Below, one piece after another: positions 28,924-37,042 of a DNA stretch of 64,000 nucleotides (position 1 is the first letter of the stretch; each line of letters starts with the position of its first letter). The stretch is from Chryseobacterium sp. 52. Its GTDB lineage: Bacteria > Bacteroidota > Bacteroidia > Flavobacteriales > Weeksellaceae. The notes under the pieces are model-generated. The model saw only the letters and a list, made by a program, of their open reading frames with translations. It did no database searches and was not told the DNA's origin. The stretch lies in NCBI RefSeq assembly GCF_002754245.1, contig NZ_PEEX01000001.1, forward strand, positions 310,001-374,000. Reading direction: 5' to 3'. The position numbers and the translations under genes are program-made.

Positions 28924-29391
28924 TTAAAATTTAATTACTACTAACGCCTTTTTTATCTCAGAGTAAGGAATTTCCTTTTCCTCCTCCACATCCACTTTCC
29001 CTTTTCCGATATCTTTCGGTTTTCGGTAGCGTAAAACAAGTGTGATCTTTTCATCATCCACTTTTACCAGCTCGCCTTCAATTTTGGAAGAATCATTCAT
29101 CAATACTTCAATTTCTCTTCCGAAATTTTTCTTAAACTGTCTGGGAGCCGAAAGTGGCTCGCTTAATCCTGCAGACATTACCTGAAGGCTGAAATCATGC
29201 TCTTCACGATCCATATTAAATTCTATGGCACGGCTTGCATCAAGGCAGTCCTGAAGAGTTACCCCATTATCACCGTCTAAGATGACCGTAATATCATCCC
29301 CTGCAGAAATCTTTAGATCAACAAGAAACAAATCCTCTCTGATTTCAAGGAATTCATTTAATAATTCTTCGATTCTTTTTCTAAACTCCAT
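28924..29391 (-). CDS. rimP: Ribosome maturation factor RimP
   Basis: Assists 30S subunit assembly. 155 residues with the two-domain RimP layout: an N-terminal alpha/beta domain (FRKRIEELLNEFLEIREDLF, then DDITVILDGDNGVTLQDCLD) and, after VMSAGLSEPLSAPRQFKKNF, a C-terminal Sm-like barrel (GREIEVLMND, KIEGELVKVDDEKITLVL). It is the first gene of rimP-nusA-infB. The leader holds a strong promoter and, 30 nt before the ATG, a terminator-like hairpin. Confidence 0.95.
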   Translation of the reverse strand: MEFRKRIEELLNEFLEIREDLFLVDLKISAGDDITVILDGDNGVTLQDCLDASRAIEFNMDREEHDFSLQVMSAGLSEPLSAPRQFKKNFGREIEVLMNDSSKIEGELVKVDDEKITLVLRYRKPKDIGKGKVDVEEEKEIPYSEIKKALVVIKF

Positions 29392-29417
29392 ACATTATTT
29401 ATCTTGATTTACCAGTA

Positions 29418-29447
29418 CGAAAAAAGGCTTTCTTCCGAAGCCTTCTC
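29418..29447 (-). terminator. Terminator-like hairpin in the rimP leader (possible attenuator)
   Basis: On the minus strand AAGGCTT, a 7-nt loop, AAGCCTT followed by six T. It sits downstream of the rimP promoter and about 30 nt upstream of the rimP ATG, so readthrough would set expression of rimP, nusA and infB. Confidence 0.55.
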
Positions 29448-29469
29448 ATTTTTCCCTGTAAATTCACTG

Positions 29470-29500
29470 CAAATATACGCATTTTTTCTAAAAAAGCAAA
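29470..29500 (-). promoter_or_regulatory. Promoter of rimP-nusA-infB
   Basis: The minus strand reads TTTG (29500-29497), a 19-nt spacer, TATATTTG (29477-29470). Both elements match the Bacteroidota consensus exactly, as expected for a strong housekeeping operon. The leader would be about 70 nt. Confidence 0.72.
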
Positions 29501-29576
29501 ATCTACTTAACTATCAAGTAAATACCTTAAAATTTCCATTAAAGTAAATTAAAGAAGCGGGTGAAAGTATTTTTAT

Positions 29577-29584
29577 TATTTTTG
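29577..29584 (+). promoter_or_regulatory. -7 promoter element of the polysaccharide locus (ugd)
   Basis: TATTTTTG is an exact TAnnTTTG, 25 nt before the TTG start of ugd. No clear -33 element is visible at the usual distance. Confidence 0.42.
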
Positions 29585-29608
29585 TCTTAAAATTTAAAAA
29601 CAGACATT

Positions 29609-30925
29609 TTGAATATAACAATTGTAGGAACGGGTTATGTAGGGCTGGTCACAGGTACTACCCTGGCAGAACTTGGCAATTCAGTATACTGTGTTGACAT
29701 TGATGAAAAGAAAGTAGAAGGTATGAAAAACGGCATTGTTCCCATCTATGAGCCGAACCTTGAAGAGATGTTCTTAAGAAACATTCAATCAGAAAGATTA
29801 TTTTTCACCACCAATCTTAAAGAAGCTTTAGACAAGAGTGAAGTCATATATCTTGCTCTGCCGACACCTCCGGGTGAAGATGGCTCTGCAGATCTTTCAT
29901 ATGTCATTCAGGTTGCCAATAATATTGGAGAAATGATGACAGAATACAAAGTCATTGTCAATAAAAGCACTGTTCCCGTAGGAACTGCAGACAAGGTAAG
30001 AGAAGTAATCGCAGCCAAAACAGACATTCCTTTTGATGTCGTTTCCAACCCGGAATTTTTAAGGGAAGGTTTTGCTGTGGAAGATTCCATGAATCCCTCA
30101 AGGGTTGTCGTAGGGGCAAGTTCTGAAAAAGCTAAGAATATGATGGCTCAAATTTATCAGCCATTTACCAATACCGGAATTCCTATCATCTTTATGGATG
30201 AAAAATCATCGGAGCTTACAAAATATGCCGCCAACTCATTTCTTGCTGTAAAAATCACGTTTATGAATGAGATTGCCAATTACTGTGAAAAAGTAGGTGC
30301 TGACGTAGACAAAGTAAGACTGGGAATGGGAAGTGACGACAGAATTGGTCACCGGTTTTTATTCCCAGGGATCGGATATGGCGGAAGCTGTTTTCCTAAA
30401 GATGTAAAAGCACTTATTACATCGGGAATACAGGAAGATTTTAATTTCCAAATCCTTGAGGCTACAGAAAAAGTAAATACAACGCAAAAAGTAATCTTGG
30501 TTTCAGAGATTGAAAAATATTTCGGCGGAAACATCAGTGGTAAGAAAATTGCCATGTGGGGACTAGCCTTTAAAGCCAATACAGATGATATCCGCGAAGC
30601 ATCTTCTTTAGACAATATTGCTCTTCTGCTGGAAAAAGGTGCAGAAATTGCTGCTTACGATGCAGTCGCAGAAAATAATGTCAAGAAACTTCTCGGCGAC
30701 AAGATCCATTATGCAAAAGGAATGTATGATGCTCTTGAAGATGCGGATGCTTTATTCATTGCTACAGAATGGCCTGAGTTTAAAAACCCGAACTTTGAGC
30801 TGATGGCCAAGAAAATGAAAAATAAAGTCATTTTCGACGGAAGAAATATGTATCCCCTGGAAATTCCGGAACAAAACGGATTTCATTATAAGAGTATCGG
30901 AAGGAAGACCATAGAAAATAAATAG
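29609..30925 (+). CDS. ugd: UDP-glucose 6-dehydrogenase
   Basis: Oxidises UDP-glucose to UDP-glucuronate with two NAD+. 438 residues: Rossmann motif GTGYVGLVTG at 7-16, NAD-binding segments PTPPGEDGS and VNKSTVPVGT, substrate-site lysine in FLAVKITFMNEIAN (K215), and catalytic cysteine C261 in GYGGSCFPKD. The start is a TTG; translation from it gives NITIVGTGYVG, the standard N-terminus, and no upstream ATG is possible. First gene of the polysaccharide locus, directly abutting rfbB. UDP-glucuronate probably supplies a uronic acid, which the AsnB-like enzyme further downstream could amidate (inference). Confidence 0.96.
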   Translation: MNITIVGTGYVGLVTGTTLAELGNSVYCVDIDEKKVEGMKNGIVPIYEPNLEEMFLRNIQSERLFFTTNLKEALDKSEVIYLALPTPPGEDGSADLSYVIQVANNIGEMMTEYKVIVNKSTVPVGTADKVREVIAAKTDIPFDVVSNPEFLREGFAVEDSMNPSRVVVGASSEKAKNMMAQIYQPFTNTGIPIIFMDEKSSELTKYAANSFLAVKITFMNEIANYCEKVGADVDKVRLGMGSDDRIGHRFLFPGIGYGGSCFPKDVKALITSGIQEDFNFQILEATEKVNTTQKVILVSEIEKYFGGNISGKKIAMWGLAFKANTDDIREASSLDNIALLLEKGAEIAAYDAVAENNVKKLLGDKIHYAKGMYDALEDADALFIATEWPEFKNPNFELMAKKMKNKVIFDGRNMYPLEIPEQNGFHYKSIGRKTIENK

Positions 30926-32005
30926 ATGAAAAATATAATTATTACCGGAGGAGCCGGATTCATAGGTTCTCATGTTGTAAGAGAATTCGTAAAAAACAAT
31001 CCGGACACCATGATTATTAATCTTGATGCCCTTACGTACGCCGGAAATTTGGAAAACCTGAAGGACATTGAAAATGAGCCTAATTATGTTTTCGAAAAAG
31101 CCGACATTACAAAACCGGAAGAATTAAGAAAGGTATTTGAAAAATATAATCCTGACGCAATAGTACATCTGGCCGCTGAAAGCCACGTTGACCGAAGTAT
31201 TACCGATCCTATGGCGTTTATCAACACCAATGTCAACGGAACAGCTAATCTTCTTAATTTATGCAAGGAATTCTGGACTATGAATCCTGATCATACACAC
31301 GGCAGATTTCCGGACGAAAAAAGAACCAATCTATTTTACCACGTTTCTACAGACGAAGTATACGGAAGTCTTGGCGAAACGGGTTTCTTTCTGGAAACTA
31401 CAGCTTATGATCCGCAATCTCCCTATTCTGCATCAAAAGCAGCTTCTGACCATTTAGTAAGAGCTTATGGAAATACGTACGGAATGCCATTCATCGTATC
31501 CAACTGTTCAAACAACTATGGTCCGAATCACTTCCCTGAAAAACTGATTCCTCTCTGTATTTCAAATATCATCAATGAAAAACCATTGCCTATTTACGGT
31601 GACGGAAAATATACCAGAGACTGGCTGTATGTTATAGACCATGCCAGAGCAATCCATCAGATTTTCAATGAAGCAAAAACCGGAGAAACATACAATATCG
31701 GAGGATTCAACGAATGGCAGAATATTGATCTTGTCAGAGAGCTTATTAAACAAATGGATGCGAAGCTGGAAAAACCGGAAGGCTATTCTGAAAAACTGAT
31801 TACGTTTGTAAAAGACAGACCGGGACACGACAAGCGCTATGCTATCGATGCAGATAAACTGAATAAAAACTTAGGCTGGAAGCCGTCTGTAACTTTTGAG
31901 GAAGGTTTAGGAAAAACGATTGACTGGTATCTGGAAAATAAAGAATGGTTGGAAAACGTAACCAGCGGAGATTATCAGAAGTATTACGAAAAACAATATT
32001 CATAA
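30926..32005 (+). CDS. rfbB: dTDP-glucose 4,6-dehydratase
   Basis: Extended short-chain dehydrogenase that forms dTDP-4-keto-6-deoxy-D-glucose. 359 residues: GGAGFIGSHV at 8-17 (NAD), HLAAESHVDRS at 81-91 (family signature), STDEVYGS at 141-148 with the T-D-E catalytic residues, and YSASK with Y167/K171. The ATG follows the ugd stop with no gap, so the genes are translationally linked. No rfbC or rfbD is present; the intermediate is instead expected to go to the FdtA/FdtB pair downstream and form an amino sugar rather than rhamnose. Confidence 0.97.
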   Translation: MKNIIITGGAGFIGSHVVREFVKNNPDTMIINLDALTYAGNLENLKDIENEPNYVFEKADITKPEELRKVFEKYNPDAIVHLAAESHVDRSITDPMAFINTNVNGTANLLNLCKEFWTMNPDHTHGRFPDEKRTNLFYHVSTDEVYGSLGETGFFLETTAYDPQSPYSASKAASDHLVRAYGNTYGMPFIVSNCSNNYGPNHFPEKLIPLCISNIINEKPLPIYGDGKYTRDWLYVIDHARAIHQIFNEAKTGETYNIGGFNEWQNIDLVRELIKQMDAKLEKPEGYSEKLITFVKDRPGHDKRYAIDADKLNKNLGWKPSVTFEEGLGKTIDWYLENKEWLENVTSGDYQKYYEKQYS

Positions 32006-32006
32006 T

Positions 32007-32468
32007 ATGAAAAGGTATCTTTTTTTCCTTTCCATCATTTTTTCCTTTTTGTCATATTCTCAGTCTGTAATTCAGACAAAATTTCCAACGGAAATTCAAA
32101 AAAAACTAATTGATGAGCTTCTTGAAGTCAATGGATATAATAATTCTCTGATGAAAACGGCTAACCTGCTATTATTTAGAAAATCAATTCAGCACGAAAA
32201 TGGTAAAAGTTTTGAAATTTTAAGTACGGAAGAAAAGAAAACTATTATTGATAATATAAGATATAATTATTCAAGGAAAGGGAAATTATATTTTGACTTC
32301 ATGAATTTATCTGAAGAGAATTTGAAAAATTTAATCAAATTTTATAGTGAAAATCCGAATTTAAAATCCAGCAATTATATATTCGTTTCCGATATAATAA
32401 TTCACAATTTGGATAATGAAATAAGCATTGAAATCAACAAAATTTTAAAAGAAAAATCCGCAAACTAA
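32007..32468 (+). CDS. Small exported protein of unknown function
   Basis: I do not recognise the family. 153 residues begin with a clear signal peptide ([18 protein letters not shown]); the mature part is mostly helical, Lys/Asn/Ile rich, with no cysteine, lipobox or transmembrane segment. It is inserted between rfbB and rfbA with one base on each side, so it belongs to the transcript although sugar-nucleotide enzymes are cytosolic and this product is not. It looks richer in A/T than its neighbours by eye. It could be a cargo gene that joined the operon, or a periplasmic factor for the polysaccharide; both are guesses. Confidence 0.8.
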   Translation: MKRYLFFLSIIFSFLSYSQSVIQTKFPTEIQKKLIDELLEVNGYNNSLMKTANLLLFRKSIQHENGKSFEILSTEEKKTIIDNIRYNYSRKGKLYFDFMNLSEENLKNLIKFYSENPNLKSSNYIFVSDIIIHNLDNEISIEINKILKEKSAN

Positions 32469-32469
32469 A

Positions 32470-33333
32470 ATGAAAGGAATTATATTGGCCGGAGGATCCG
32501 GAACAAGACTTTACCCTCTTACAATCGCCGTAAGCAAGCAGCTGATGCCTGTTTACGATAAACCTATGATCTATTACCCTCTTTCAACACTTCTGTTGGC
32601 AGGGATCAAAGATATTCTGATCATCACCACTCCTCATGACCAACCTGGGTTTGTCAAACTTTTAGGCGACGGATCTCAAATTGGGTGCAACATAGAATAT
32701 GTAGTACAGCCAAGTCCGGACGGTCTGGCACAGGCTTTTATTCTAGGCGACACCTTTATTGGTGACGATCCTGTAGCATTAGTCTTAGGAGACAATATCT
32801 TCTACGGCTCCGAAATGGGCACATTGCTGAAAAATAAAACCAATCCTGACGGCGGAGTTGTTTTCGCCTACCACGTTTCTGACCCTGAGAGATATGGTGT
32901 TGTAGAATTTGATGACGACTTTAAAGCGGTTTCCATTGAGGAAAAACCTTTAAAGCCAAAATCAAACTATGCCGTTCCAGGTCTTTATTTCTACGATAAT
33001 GAAGTAGTGGAAATCTCAAAAAACATTCAGCCTTCTGCAAGAGGGGAACTTGAGATCACTGATGTCAACAATGTTTATTTAAGCAAAGGAAAACTTGAAG
33101 TAGGTGTTTTGGACAGAGGTACTGCCTGGCTTGATACCGGGACTTTTGATTCCCTGAATGATGCCTCTGAATTTGTAAGTGTCATTGAAAAAAGACAGGG
33201 CTTTAAGATTGGATGTATAGAAGAAATTGCATTCAGAAATAAATTCATCAACGAAGAAAAGCTGCTTGAAACTGCTGAAAAATATGGAAAAAGCGGTTAT
33301 GGTGAATACCTGAAGCAACTTGTTAGAAAATAA
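32470..33333 (+). CDS. rfbA: Glucose-1-phosphate thymidylyltransferase
   Basis: Makes dTDP-glucose from dTTP and glucose-1-phosphate, the step before RfbB. 287 residues: nucleotide-binding [11 protein letters not shown] at 8-18, [39 protein letters not shown] with the metal-binding aspartate, and [19 protein letters not shown]. These are typical RmlA features. It ends the first transcription unit of the locus: a clear terminator follows 26 nt after its stop. Confidence 0.97.
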   Translation: MKGIILAGGSGTRLYPLTIAVSKQLMPVYDKPMIYYPLSTLLLAGIKDILIITTPHDQPGFVKLLGDGSQIGCNIEYVVQPSPDGLAQAFILGDTFIGDDPVALVLGDNIFYGSEMGTLLKNKTNPDGGVVFAYHVSDPERYGVVEFDDDFKAVSIEEKPLKPKSNYAVPGLYFYDNEVVEISKNIQPSARGELEITDVNNVYLSKGKLEVGVLDRGTAWLDTGTFDSLNDASEFVSVIEKRQGFKIGCIEEIAFRNKFINEEKLLETAEKYGKSGYGEYLKQLVRK

Positions 33334-33358
33334 TATAATACGATGATCAACTTTACTG

Positions 33359-33388
33359 ACTATTGGCTTCACAGCCGATAGTTTTTTT
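33359..33388 (+). terminator. Terminator after rfbA
   Basis: ACTATTGGCT (33359-33368) pairs with AGCCGATAGT (33373-33382) with one G-U pair, a 4-nt loop and a run of T. It separates the ugd-rfbA unit from the fdt cassette. The stem core is related to the hairpin at 36891-36920. Confidence 0.8.
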
Positions 33389-33486
33389 GATATTAAATCT
33401 TTTTAATGCTTTTTTTAGTCTGAAACAGATTTTTACGCATAGATATATAATAATAAAAGCCTTCACTCCGATAGTAATATTATAAT

Positions 33487-33494
33487 TAACTTTG
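33487..33494 (+). promoter_or_regulatory. -7 promoter element of the fdt cassette
   Basis: TAACTTTG matches TAnnTTTG exactly, 31 nt before the chosen fdtA ATG at 33525. It contains the TTG that could be misread as a start codon at 33492. No clear -33 element. Confidence 0.42.
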
Positions 33495-33524
33495 AAGAAT
33501 TTAAAGAACTATTTAGAAACATTA

Positions 33525-33938
33525 ATGGAATACAATAAACCACAAATCATTACATTCGATAAAATAGGATCATCACAGCTGGGCTATATTACTATAGCAG
33601 AAACCCAGAAAAATGTTCCTTTTGAAATACAGCGTGTCTACTGGACGTATTACACTCCTCATGATGTCACCAGAGGCGGACATGCTCATAAAGAACTGCA
33701 GCAGATGATATTTGCTGTTTCCGGAACCATTAATTTTAATACGGAGGATAAGGACGGCAATAAAGAAACTTTTACCTTAGATCATCCTACAAAAGGCTTG
33801 TATATTCCTAAACTGGTATGGAGAGATATTCAGTTTTCTCATAATGCTGTACTTCTGTGTCTGGCTTCAGAAATCTATGATGAGGAAGACTATTTCAGAG
33901 ATTATGAAAGTTTTAAAGAGACCGTGCTTAAAAAATAA
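33525..33938 (+). CDS. fdtA: dTDP-4-oxo-6-deoxyhexose 3,4-ketoisomerase (FdtA/QdtA type, WxcM-like cupin)
   Basis: Isomerises dTDP-4-keto-6-deoxyglucose to the 3-keto sugar, the step before 3-amination. 137 residues, close to known FdtA (about 139). The cupin carries the active-site motif RGGHAHKE at 50-57 with H53 and H55, plus VPFEIQRVYW, TKGLYIPKLVWRDIQ and the C-terminal ASEIYDEEDYFRDYESF typical of the family. I chose the ATG at 33525; an in-frame TTG at 33492 lies inside the -7 element. Galacto (FdtA) and gluco (QdtA) stereochemistry cannot be told apart here, so the product may be a Fuc3N or Qui3N precursor. Confidence 0.9.
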   Translation: MEYNKPQIITFDKIGSSQLGYITIAETQKNVPFEIQRVYWTYYTPHDVTRGGHAHKELQQMIFAVSGTINFNTEDKDGNKETFTLDHPTKGLYIPKLVWRDIQFSHNAVLLCLASEIYDEEDYFRDYESFKETVLKK

Positions 33939-33987
33939 TTTTCCCTACCTCCATTTCAGCATGAAGGTATTAATACAATAACAAAAG

Positions 33988-34515
33988 ATGACAATTGAAT
34001 ATAAAGGAATTAAGCTAAGACTTGTTGAAACGGATGATGCTTCATTTATAGTATCCATCAGGAATAATGAACGAAAGTCCAGGTTTATTTCAAAAACTTC
34101 CCCGGATGTAGACGCACAGAAACAATGGATCTTGGCTTATAAAGAACGTGAGCAGCAGAAAAAAGAATTTTATTTTATCGCATTTGATGAAAATAATGAA
34201 GAGTATGCGACTTACAGAGTTTATAAAATAGATTCCGGACTTCCGGAAATAGGAAGCTGGGTGTCCAAACCAGATTATTCAAACATCAAAAATTCAATAA
34301 AAGTTGACATGGCTGTGAAAGATTTTGTTCTGAACGAATTAAAATTTGACACGCTACAGTTTGAAGTCAGAAAACAGAATACTTCAGTCAACAGCTATCA
34401 TAAACTTTTTCAGCCGGAGCTGATCAGAAGCGACGATGAAAACAATTATTACCTATTAAAAAAAGACACTTTTAATATGGTCCTTCCAACTATTCTCAAA
34501 AAATTTAAAATATAA
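33988..34515 (+). CDS. GNAT-family N-acyltransferase, probable amino-sugar acylation
   Basis: 175 residues of GNAT type: IKLRLVETDDASFIVSIRNN at the start, the EYATYRVYKI strand, the GSWVSKPDYSN segment and a C-terminal EVRKQNTSVNSYHKLFQPEL where the classic CoA-side helix lies. GNATs transfer acyl groups from CoA or ACP to amines. Its place between the ketoisomerase and aminotransferase, directly before an acyl carrier protein and a KAS III enzyme, points to N-acylation of the 3-amino sugar, with ACP as a likely donor. The hexapeptide acetyltransferase normally found in fdt clusters is absent. The stop is 4 nt before the ACP gene. Confidence 0.82.
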   Translation: MTIEYKGIKLRLVETDDASFIVSIRNNERKSRFISKTSPDVDAQKQWILAYKEREQQKKEFYFIAFDENNEEYATYRVYKIDSGLPEIGSWVSKPDYSNIKNSIKVDMAVKDFVLNELKFDTLQFEVRKQNTSVNSYHKLFQPELIRSDDENNYYLLKKDTFNMVLPTILKKFKI

Positions 34516-34519
34516 ACGT

Positions 34520-34750
34520 ATGTCAATAAATGAATTTATCAAAAATTTTCAGTCTCAACTGGAAAATACAGATACAGTAATAGAACCTGAGACCGTCTAT
34601 AATAAAGAAAGCTATTGGGATTCACTTACCGCAATGGTCATAAAAGTAATGATAGAAGATGAATATGGGGTTGATATTGAGCCGGAGCAGATTACTTCAT
34701 TCAAAGATATAAACGAACTTTATTCTTTTATTGCTGAGAAAAAACAGTAA
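34520..34750 (+). CDS. Acyl carrier protein (amino-sugar acyl chain)
   Basis: Small acidic carrier, 76 residues. WDSLTAM carries the phosphopantetheine-accepting S35, and DEYGVDIEPEQITSFKDINELYSFI is the typical ACP helix III/IV region. It is not the housekeeping AcpP, whose motif is normally DSLD. Flanked by a GNAT and a KAS III, it probably holds a dedicated acyl chain for transfer to the sugar. Confidence 0.9.
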   Translation: MSINEFIKNFQSQLENTDTVIEPETVYNKESYWDSLTAMVIKVMIEDEYGVDIEPEQITSFKDINELYSFIAEKKQ

Positions 34751-34760
34751 ATATTAAACA

Positions 34761-35732
34761 ATGGCTTTTATACAACATATTTCAACATATATTCCTGAAA
34801 AGGTCATTTCCAATGAGGAGATTTCAGCTAAGTTTCCAGACTGGGACAGTGACAAAATTCTTGAAAAAATAGGAATCCGAAATAGAAATATTACCGGAGA
34901 CGATGAGTTTACTTCAGACATTGCTGTTAAAGCCCTCAATAAACTTATTGATGAATACCAGCTCGATAAATCTTCAATAGATTATCTGATCGTTTGTACC
35001 CAGAGTCCTGATTATTTCCTTCCTGCAACAGCCTGTATTGTTCAGGCTCAGGCTGGCCTGAATACCAGTTGCGGAGCTATAGATATCAATCAGGGATGCT
35101 CGGGATATATCTACGGATTATCTCTGGCTAACGCTCTTATTGATTCTAAAATGATGAAGAATGTTGTTCTGATCACGGCAGAAACCTATTCAAAACACAT
35201 TCATGAAGACGACAAAGGAAATATCAGCCTTTTTGGAGATGCAGCAACGGCAACGTTAATCTCTGACAATGGCGATTATGAAATTCTAAAGTTTTCTGTA
35301 GGAACAGACGGGGAAGGTGCCAAAAACTTAATCGTTAAAAATGGTGCCGTAAGAAACAAAAAAACAGACGACTCAGAAGATAAGGACAATTACCTCCACA
35401 TGAACGGACCGAAAATTTTTGATTTCACATCAAAAGCAATCCCAGGTCTGGTACAGGAAAATTTAAAGCTTAACGGATTTGAAAAAAGTGACATCGATAC
35501 TTTTATCTTCCATCAGGCTAATACATTCATGCTCGAATTTTTAAGAAAAAGAATTAATATTCCGCAGGAAAACTTTGTCATAGATATGTTGGATTATGGT
35601 AATACCGTATCATCCACCATTCCGATTGCTTTTAAAAATTCACTAACGACAAGAGAGTTGAAAAACATCATGCTGGTAGGTTTCGGCGTGGGCTATTCAT
35701 GGGGAGCAGTTTGTTTAAGAAAAAATAATTGA
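34761..35732 (+). CDS. 3-oxoacyl-ACP synthase III (FabH-like)
   Basis: 323 residues of the thiolase fold. The full catalytic triad is present: C113 in NQGCSGYIYGL, H251 in FIFHQANTFM and N281 in DYGNTVSSTIPIA. GDAATATLIS and GFGVGYSWGAVCL are usual FabH segments. KAS III enzymes condense an acyl-CoA with malonyl-ACP, so this gene could start a short 3-oxoacyl chain on the adjacent ACP. A dedicated ketoreductase is not visible and would have to come from the fatty-acid pathway. It is 10 nt after the ACP gene. An alternative is that it acts as an acyltransferase on the sugar itself. Confidence 0.92.
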   Translation: MAFIQHISTYIPEKVISNEEISAKFPDWDSDKILEKIGIRNRNITGDDEFTSDIAVKALNKLIDEYQLDKSSIDYLIVCTQSPDYFLPATACIVQAQAGLNTSCGAIDINQGCSGYIYGLSLANALIDSKMMKNVVLITAETYSKHIHEDDKGNISLFGDAATATLISDNGDYEILKFSVGTDGEGAKNLIVKNGAVRNKKTDDSEDKDNYLHMNGPKIFDFTSKAIPGLVQENLKLNGFEKSDIDTFIFHQANTFMLEFLRKRINIPQENFVIDMLDYGNTVSSTIPIAFKNSLTTRELKNIMLVGFGVGYSWGAVCLRKNN

Positions 35733-35755
35733 GCATTTAAATAATAAATAGTACT

Positions 35756-36856
35756 ATGATAAAATTTCTTGATCTTCAAAAGGTCAATTTACAGTATCAG
35801 GAAGAAATTGAAAACAAACTTTTAAGTGTTTTCCGAAGCGGTTGGTATTTACAGGGCAGTGAGCTTAAAAACTTTGAAACCAATCTCGCATCATATATCG
35901 GTTCAGAATACGCCTTGGGTGTAGCGAACGGTCTTGATGCCCTGCGTTTGATTTTCCGTGCTTATATTGAATTGGGATTCATGAAACCCGGTGACGAAGT
36001 TCTTGTCCCGGCCAATACCTATATTGCTTCAGTGCTGGCTTTGTCTGATAATGGACTGGTTCCGGTATTTGTAGAGCCTGATGCCCATACTTATAATATT
36101 GACATTGCAAAAATTGAAGAAAAAATAAGTCCAAAAACAAAAGCCATCCTGATTGTTCACCTTCAGGGAAGAATTGTTTTTTCTGAAGAGCTTAAAAACA
36201 TTGCACAAAAGCATCATTTAAAGATTGTAGAAGACAATGCACAGGCTATTGGCGCAGAATGGAACGGTATCAAATCCGGGAACCTTGGGGACGCAGCCGG
36301 TTTCAGCTTCTATCCCGGCAAAAATCTGGGTGCCTTAGGGGACGCCGGAGCAGTAACTACAAACGACAAAGAATTGTTTGAAGCCATTCGTGCTATTGCT
36401 AACTATGGATCAAACCAGAAATATGTAAATATTTATAAAGGATTAAATTCCAGACTGGACGAAATTCAGGCTGCGGTATTAGACGTAAAGTTGAAATACA
36501 TTGGTCATGAAAACGGAACCAGAAGAGAAATCGCCAAAAGATTTATCTCTGAGATCAATAATCCCAAAATCATCCTTCCTGAAAATCCGGCGGATGAAAA
36601 TGAACATGTATGGCATGTTTTTGTAGTAAGAACGGAAAAAAGAGATGAACTTCAGGCTTATTTAACGGAAAAAGGCATCCATACCATTATCCACTATCCT
36701 ATCCCGCCCCATAAGCAGGAGGCCTACAAAGAATACAGTAATCTTTCATTCCCTATTACCGAAAAAATGCATGAAGAAGTACTGAGCCTTCCTATATCTT
36801 CTGTTTTAGAAGAAGAAGAGATTCAGACTATCATTAAAGCAGTTAACGAGTTTTAG
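35756..36856 (+). CDS. fdtB: dTDP-3-amino-3,6-dideoxyhexose transaminase (FdtB/QdtB type)
   Basis: PLP-dependent aminotransferase of the DegT/DnrJ/EryC1/StrS family that adds an amino group to the 3-keto sugar made by FdtA. 366 residues: [15 protein letters not shown] at 55-69 (phosphate cup), [22 protein letters not shown] at 159-167, and the Schiff-base lysine K189 in [16 protein letters not shown]. The early motif [16 protein letters not shown] is usual for FdtB-like enzymes. VHLQGRIVF replaces the common VHLYGQ. It closes the cassette and is followed by a hairpin. Confidence 0.94.
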   Translation: MIKFLDLQKVNLQYQEEIENKLLSVFRSGWYLQGSELKNFETNLASYIGSEYALGVANGLDALRLIFRAYIELGFMKPGDEVLVPANTYIASVLALSDNGLVPVFVEPDAHTYNIDIAKIEEKISPKTKAILIVHLQGRIVFSEELKNIAQKHHLKIVEDNAQAIGAEWNGIKSGNLGDAAGFSFYPGKNLGALGDAGAVTTNDKELFEAIRAIANYGSNQKYVNIYKGLNSRLDEIQAAVLDVKLKYIGHENGTRREIAKRFISEINNPKIILPENPADENEHVWHVFVVRTEKRDELQAYLTEKGIHTIIHYPIPPHKQEAYKEYSNLSFPITEKMHEEVLSLPISSVLEEEEIQTIIKAVNEF

Positions 36857-36888
36857 ACTTAATAAATAAGAATAATTATTATAAATTC

Positions 36889-36922
36889 TAAGAACTATTG
36901 GCTTTATGGTCAATAGTTCTTT
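36889..36922 (+). terminator. Probable terminator after fdtB
   Basis: AGAACTATTG (36891-36900) and CAATAGTTCT (36911-36920) form a perfect 10-bp stem with a 10-nt loop. The T-tract after it is short (TTG), so termination may be partial. The stem shares the ACTATTGGCTT core with the hairpin before the cassette. Confidence 0.6.
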
Positions 36923-36997
36923 GCTCATAATAACAAATATTAATATATTAGTTATTATTTTCAGTTTTATGTGAATGATTATTCACTAATTATAAAA

Positions 36998-37027
36998 GTT
37001 GAATAAGAATTAAATATTTTAAATTTG
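36998..37027 (+). promoter_or_regulatory. Promoter of wzm-wzt and downstream genes
   Basis: GTTG (36998-37001), an 18-nt spacer and TAAATTTG (37020-37027, exact TAnnTTTG). The TTG within this -7 element at 37025 is therefore not a start codon. Confidence 0.55.
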
Positions 37028-37042
37028 CAAAAACCCACACAA

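Noticed and set aside
29609..33333. dTDP-L-rhamnose pathway
   Set aside because: rfbA and rfbB are present but no rfbC or rfbD is visible; the following FdtA/FdtB pair explains the intermediate better. The missing genes could still lie outside the window.
36889..37042. Insertion-sequence end or attachment site near the hairpin before wzm
   Set aside because: The perfect stem has no transposase, target duplication or matching second end; a terminator followed by a promoter is sufficient.
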